This document shows positions 5,386 through 7,574 of a stretch of DNA of 7,574 bases, in pieces. The notes below the pieces were generated by a model, which worked only from the letters and a program-made list of their open reading frames with translations, was not told the origin of the DNA and ran no database searches. How positions within the stretch are numbered: the stretch's first letter is position 1; every line of letters begins with the position of its first letter. Source of the stretch: CAIZGX01 sp044349305 (GTDB taxonomy: Bacteria; Bacteroidota; Bacteroidia; Flavobacteriales_D; Sanyastnellaceae); contig JBIKRF010000106.1 of assembly GCA_044349305.1 (NCBI GenBank), positions 1-7,574 of the forward strand, given 5' to 3'. The position numbers were made by a program, and so were the translations under genes.

Positions 5386-6803
5386 AATTCCGCGTTCTTC
5401 GGTGTGCGAGGGAAAGGTATAACATCTCGGATGTTTGTCATTCCGGTTACGTACATCACCAATCTTTCGAAGCCCAGTCCGAATCCAGCATGCTGACATG
5501 TTCCGAACTTACGAGTTTCCAAATACCACCACATACTTTCTTCAGGAATGTTGAACTGTTTGCATTTTTCAAGGAGCACATCGTAGCGTTCTTCACGCTG
5601 ACTTCCACCAATAATTTCACCAATGCCCGGAACCAAAATATCCATAGCAGCTACGGTTTTTTGGTCTTCATTCAAACGCATATAAAATGCCTTAATTGCA
5701 GCAGGGTAGTTGGTTAGCACAACAGGCTTTTGGAAATGCTTTTCAACCAAATATCTTTCGTGTTCACTTTGAAGATCAATTCCCCATTCAATTGGGTATT
5801 TGAATTTCTTCTTTTTATAGTGACTTGAATTCAAGAGAATGTCTATTGCTTCGGTGTATGTGATGCGCTCGAAAGTGTTGTTCGCAACGAACTCGAGACG
5901 CTCGATGAGCGGCGCGGTTTGACGCTCCTCTGTAGGCTTCTGTTTGTCTTCAGTTGCTTCGCGTTCTTGAAGGAAAAGCAAATCTTCTTTTCCGTTTTCC
6001 AAAACGTAGCGAATGCAATACTTCAAAAAGTCTTCAGCCAAATCTGCGTTAGCCGCAAGGTCATTGAACGCAACCTCAGGTTCAATCATCCAGAACTCTG
6101 CAAGGTGTCTGCTTGTGTTGCTGTTTTCTGCACGGAACGTTGGTCCGAAGGTGTATACTTTTCCAAGTGCCAGCGCAGCTAATTCTGCTTCAAGTTGTCC
6201 GCTTACCGTAAGGTGCGTATGCTTTCCGAAGAAGTCTTCTCCGAAATCGATTGTTCCGTCTTCCTTGCGTGGCGGATTTTCAAGGTCGAAGTTTGAAACC
6301 GTAAACATTTCTCCAGCACCTTCAGCATCGCTTCCGGTAATGATTGGAGCGTGAATGTTCACGAATCCGTTTTGATTGAAATAATTGTGTATCGCGAAAG
6401 ACAATTGATGACGAAGTCTGAATACGGCGCTGAAAGTAGAAGTGCGGAAACGCAAGTGTGCTTTTTCACGAAGGAATTCCAACGAATGTTTTTTCATTTG
6501 AATAGGAAATTCCATCGGATTGCTTTCGCCAAGAACTTCAACTTTAGAAGCGGTAAGTTCTATCGCTTGTCCTTTCCCTAAACTTTCGGTAAGTGTTCCC
6601 TGAACGGAGATGCAAGCACCTGTATGAATGCGTTTGCTGTCTTCTTCCGAAAGAGAATCGGCATTCACAACCACTTGCAAATTCGAGATGCAAGAACCGT
6701 CGTTTAGTGCAATGAATTGCTCGTTACGAAAAGTGCGAACCCAACCGTTGAGTTGAATTGTGGTTCCTGTTGGAAGTGATGAAAGGATTTCTTTGATGTT
6801 CAT
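5382..6803 (-). CDS. asnS: Asparaginyl-tRNA synthetase
   Basis: Cytoplasmic class IIb enzyme that charges tRNA-Asn with asparagine using ATP. The 473-aa product has an N-terminal OB-fold anticodon-binding domain (about 1-105, with IQLNGWVRTFRN) followed by the catalytic core. Visible are motif 1 and the amino-acid pocket (HAPIITGSDAEGAGEMF, 151-167), motif 2 (FGPTFRAENSNTSRHLAEFW, 219-238; the RAENSNTSRH form is typical of AsnRS rather than AspRS) and motif 3 (GFGLGFERL, 440-448, continuing to the PFPRTP end). A charged stretch at about 282-297 (ATEDKQKPTEERQTA) looks like a surface insertion. I chose ATG 6803 because MNIKEIL begins the OB-fold and follows a -7 promoter box; a longer frame to 6878 would overlap the upstream ABC gene and add non-homologous residues. 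The gene converges with the Asp-box gene, stop to stop, with 9 nt between. Its presence suggests direct charging of tRNA-Asn. Confidence 0.97.
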   Translation of the reverse strand: MNIKEILSSLPTGTTIQLNGWVRTFRNEQFIALNDGSCISNLQVVVNADSLSEEDSKRIHTGACISVQGTLTESLGKGQAIELTASKVEVLGESNPMEFPIQMKKHSLEFLREKAHLRFRTSTFSAVFRLRHQLSFAIHNYFNQNGFVNIHAPIITGSDAEGAGEMFTVSNFDLENPPRKEDGTIDFGEDFFGKHTHLTVSGQLEAELAALALGKVYTFGPTFRAENSNTSRHLAEFWMIEPEVAFNDLAANADLAEDFLKYCIRYVLENGKEDLLFLQEREATEDKQKPTEERQTAPLIERLEFVANNTFERITYTEAIDILLNSSHYKKKKFKYPIEWGIDLQSEHERYLVEKHFQKPVVLTNYPAAIKAFYMRLNEDQKTVAAMDILVPGIGEIIGGSQREERYDVLLEKCKQFNIPEESMWWYLETRKFGTCQHAGFGLGFERLVMYVTGMTNIRDVIPFPRTPKNAEF

Positions 6804-6820
6804 GGTGAAAAAATGAGTGG

Positions 6821-6828
6821 CAAATATA
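6821..6828 (-). promoter_or_regulatory. -7 promoter box upstream of asnS
   Basis: On the minus strand this reads TATATTTG, an exact TAnnTTTG match, 17 nt before the asnS ATG at 6803. No TTG is found 17-23 nt upstream, so the -33 half is missing or degenerate. A 5-bp inverted repeat, GTGGC (6817-6821) and GCCAC (6830-6834), brackets the box. The gap between the ABC stop and the asnS start is only 37 nt, so asnS may use both this promoter and read-through from the ABC gene. Confidence 0.45.
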
Positions 6829-6840
6829 CGCCACGAGAGG

Positions 6841-7527
6841 TTATACTTGCGCTTGGTCGCTTTCAACAATTCCATCACGCATGCGAACTACACGTTTGGC
6901 TCGAAGGGCAATGTCTTCTTCGTGTGTTACCAAAACAATGGTGTTTCCAGCTTGATGAATAATATCGAACAGCTGCATGATTTCTTCGCTAGTCTTAGTG
7001 TCGAGGTTACCTGTGGGTTCGTCGGCCAAGATGATAGAAGGATGATTCACAAGTGCGCGGGCCACTGCAACACGCTGACGTTGTCCGCCGGAAAGTTCAT
7101 TCGGCCTGTGTGTCATGCGATTTCCGAGACCGACTTGTTCTAGAACTTCTTTGGCTTTTTTCAAACGATCTGATTCAGGAATACCGGCATAGACGAGGGG
7201 TAAAGCCACATTTTGTAATGCGGTTAACCTTGGGAGTAAGTTAAAGGTTTGAAAGACAAAGCCAATTTCTTTGTTTCGAATGGCTGCCAATTCGGAATCG
7301 GACAGTTGCGCAACATTGGGTCCGTTGAGGAAATATTCTCCGGAAGTAGGGGTGTCTAAACACCCGATGATATTCATGAGTGTTGACTTTCCTGATCCCG
7401 AAGGTCCCATTAAAGCGACATATTCGTTTTTATTTATGTTCAGGTTAATGCCATTTAATGCACGAACGGTTTCTTCACCAATGGTGTAGAAACGGGTGAG
7501 GTTTTCAATTCTGATGACTTCGTGCAT
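6841..7527 (-). CDS. ABC transporter ATP-binding protein, LolD/MacB type
   Basis: Cytoplasmic ATPase subunit, 228 aa, which would energise a membrane partner of the MacB/LolCE/FtsX-like permease class. All motifs are intact: Walker A GPSGSGKST (41-49), Q-loop Q93 (FVFQTFNLLPRLTALQNV), signature LSGGQRQR (145-152), Walker B IILADEP with catalytic E170, D-loop NLD and H-loop H202 (VTHEED). The spacing and the LPRLTALQNVALPL segment are typical of the lipoprotein-release and macrolide-export (3.A.1.122/125-like) families. No permease gene lies beside it: asnS follows 37 nt downstream, and only 47 bases of upstream sequence are visible, so the partner is elsewhere or in another orientation. Substrate cannot be told; LolD-like release of lipoproteins, MacB-like export and an FtsE-like role all remain open. 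The start at ATG 7527 gives the normal N terminus (MHEVIRIENLTRFY). Confidence 0.93.
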   Translation of the reverse strand: MHEVIRIENLTRFYTIGEETVRALNGINLNINKNEYVALMGPSGSGKSTLMNIIGCLDTPTSGEYFLNGPNVAQLSDSELAAIRNKEIGFVFQTFNLLPRLTALQNVALPLVYAGIPESDRLKKAKEVLEQVGLGNRMTHRPNELSGGQRQRVAVARALVNHPSIILADEPTGNLDTKTSEEIMQLFDIIHQAGNTIVLVTHEEDIALRAKRVVRMRDGIVESDQAQV

Positions 7528-7531
7528 GCAG

Positions 7532-7539
7532 CAAAACTA
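7532..7539 (-). promoter_or_regulatory. -7 promoter box immediately before the ABC gene
   Basis: The minus strand reads TAGTTTTG, matching TAnnTTTG, only 4 nt before the ATG at 7527. Nineteen nt upstream is TTC (minus strand, 7559-7561) where TTG is expected, one mismatch. A transcript from this box would begin at or next to the start codon, so the mRNA would be leaderless or nearly so. No other box is seen in the 47 visible upstream bases. Confidence 0.35.
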
Positions 7540-7551
7540 AAGAGGAATTAC

Positions 7552-7559
7552 TATATTTG
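7552..7559 (+). promoter_or_regulatory. -7 promoter box pointing out of the window
   Basis: TATATTTG on the plus strand matches TAnnTTTG exactly and would drive a gene starting to the right of the window, divergent from the ABC gene. No TTG lies 17-23 nt upstream. Only 15 bases follow it here, so the downstream gene cannot be seen. Confidence 0.35.
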
Positions 7560-7574
7560 AAGAATAAACCTACT

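Noticed and set aside
6013..6354. Plus-strand 113-codon frame within asnS
   Set aside because: Antisense to the conserved AsnRS core, with no start signal or domain.
6804..6878. Extended asnS start giving 25 extra N-terminal residues
   Set aside because: The extension overlaps the end of the ABC gene, crosses the promoter-like box, and adds sequence unlike AsnRS; MNIKEIL at 6803 starts the OB-fold.
7523..7530. TGCATGCA palindrome over the ABC start codon as an operator
   Set aside because: It is only 8 bp and partly fixed by the Met-His codons; no second copy was seen in the window.
1..7574. Possible defence island, mobile element or CRISPR content
   Set aside because: All large frames match housekeeping or envelope families, with no transposase, integrase, nuclease or spaced direct repeats.

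Overview
The window looks like ordinary chromosome from a member of the Bacteroidota, probably a flavobacterium-like lineage. Three things point there: a DUF4290 protein (a family I know only from this phylum), several copies of the phylum's -7 promoter element TAnnTTTG in the short gaps, and almost no Shine-Dalgarno sequences. Base composition is moderate to slightly AT-rich. Genes fill nearly all of the window. No gap exceeds about 50 bases, and I see no RNA genes, insertion sequences, CRISPR arrays or attachment sites.

Left part, plus strand: the 3' end of a PcrA/UvrD DNA helicase (1-1096) is followed, after a short gap with a good promoter, by a tight run of six genes reading the same way. 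They are a DUF4290 protein (1135-1821), a HupE/UreJ-like membrane protein (1836-2414), YidD (2427-2678), a small helical lipoprotein (2685-3122), HemB porphobilinogen synthase (3122-4099) and a secreted Asp-box (BNR) beta-propeller protein (4071-5372). Gaps are 14, 12 and 6 nt, then overlaps of 1 and 29 nt, so co-transcription from the promoter near 1083-1112 is likely. The functions are mixed: heme synthesis, membrane protein insertion and envelope or exported proteins.

Right part, minus strand: an ABC transporter ATPase of the LolD/MacB type (6841-7527) is followed 37 nt later by asparaginyl-tRNA synthetase asnS (5382-6803). asnS converges on the Asp-box gene with only 9 nt between the two stop codons, and an AT-rich imperfect palindrome covers both stops. 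The right edge appears to hold back-to-back divergent promoter elements, one for the ABC gene and one for a gene outside the window.

I did not find a clear new defence, mobile or metabolic system. The most notable observations are an ungapped internal duplication in the DUF4290 protein, its Lys/Asn tail, the non-ATG start of yidD lying on a promoter-like box, a cysteine-free metal site in HemB, the hairpin at the convergent stops, and the overlapping divergent promoter boxes at the right edge.
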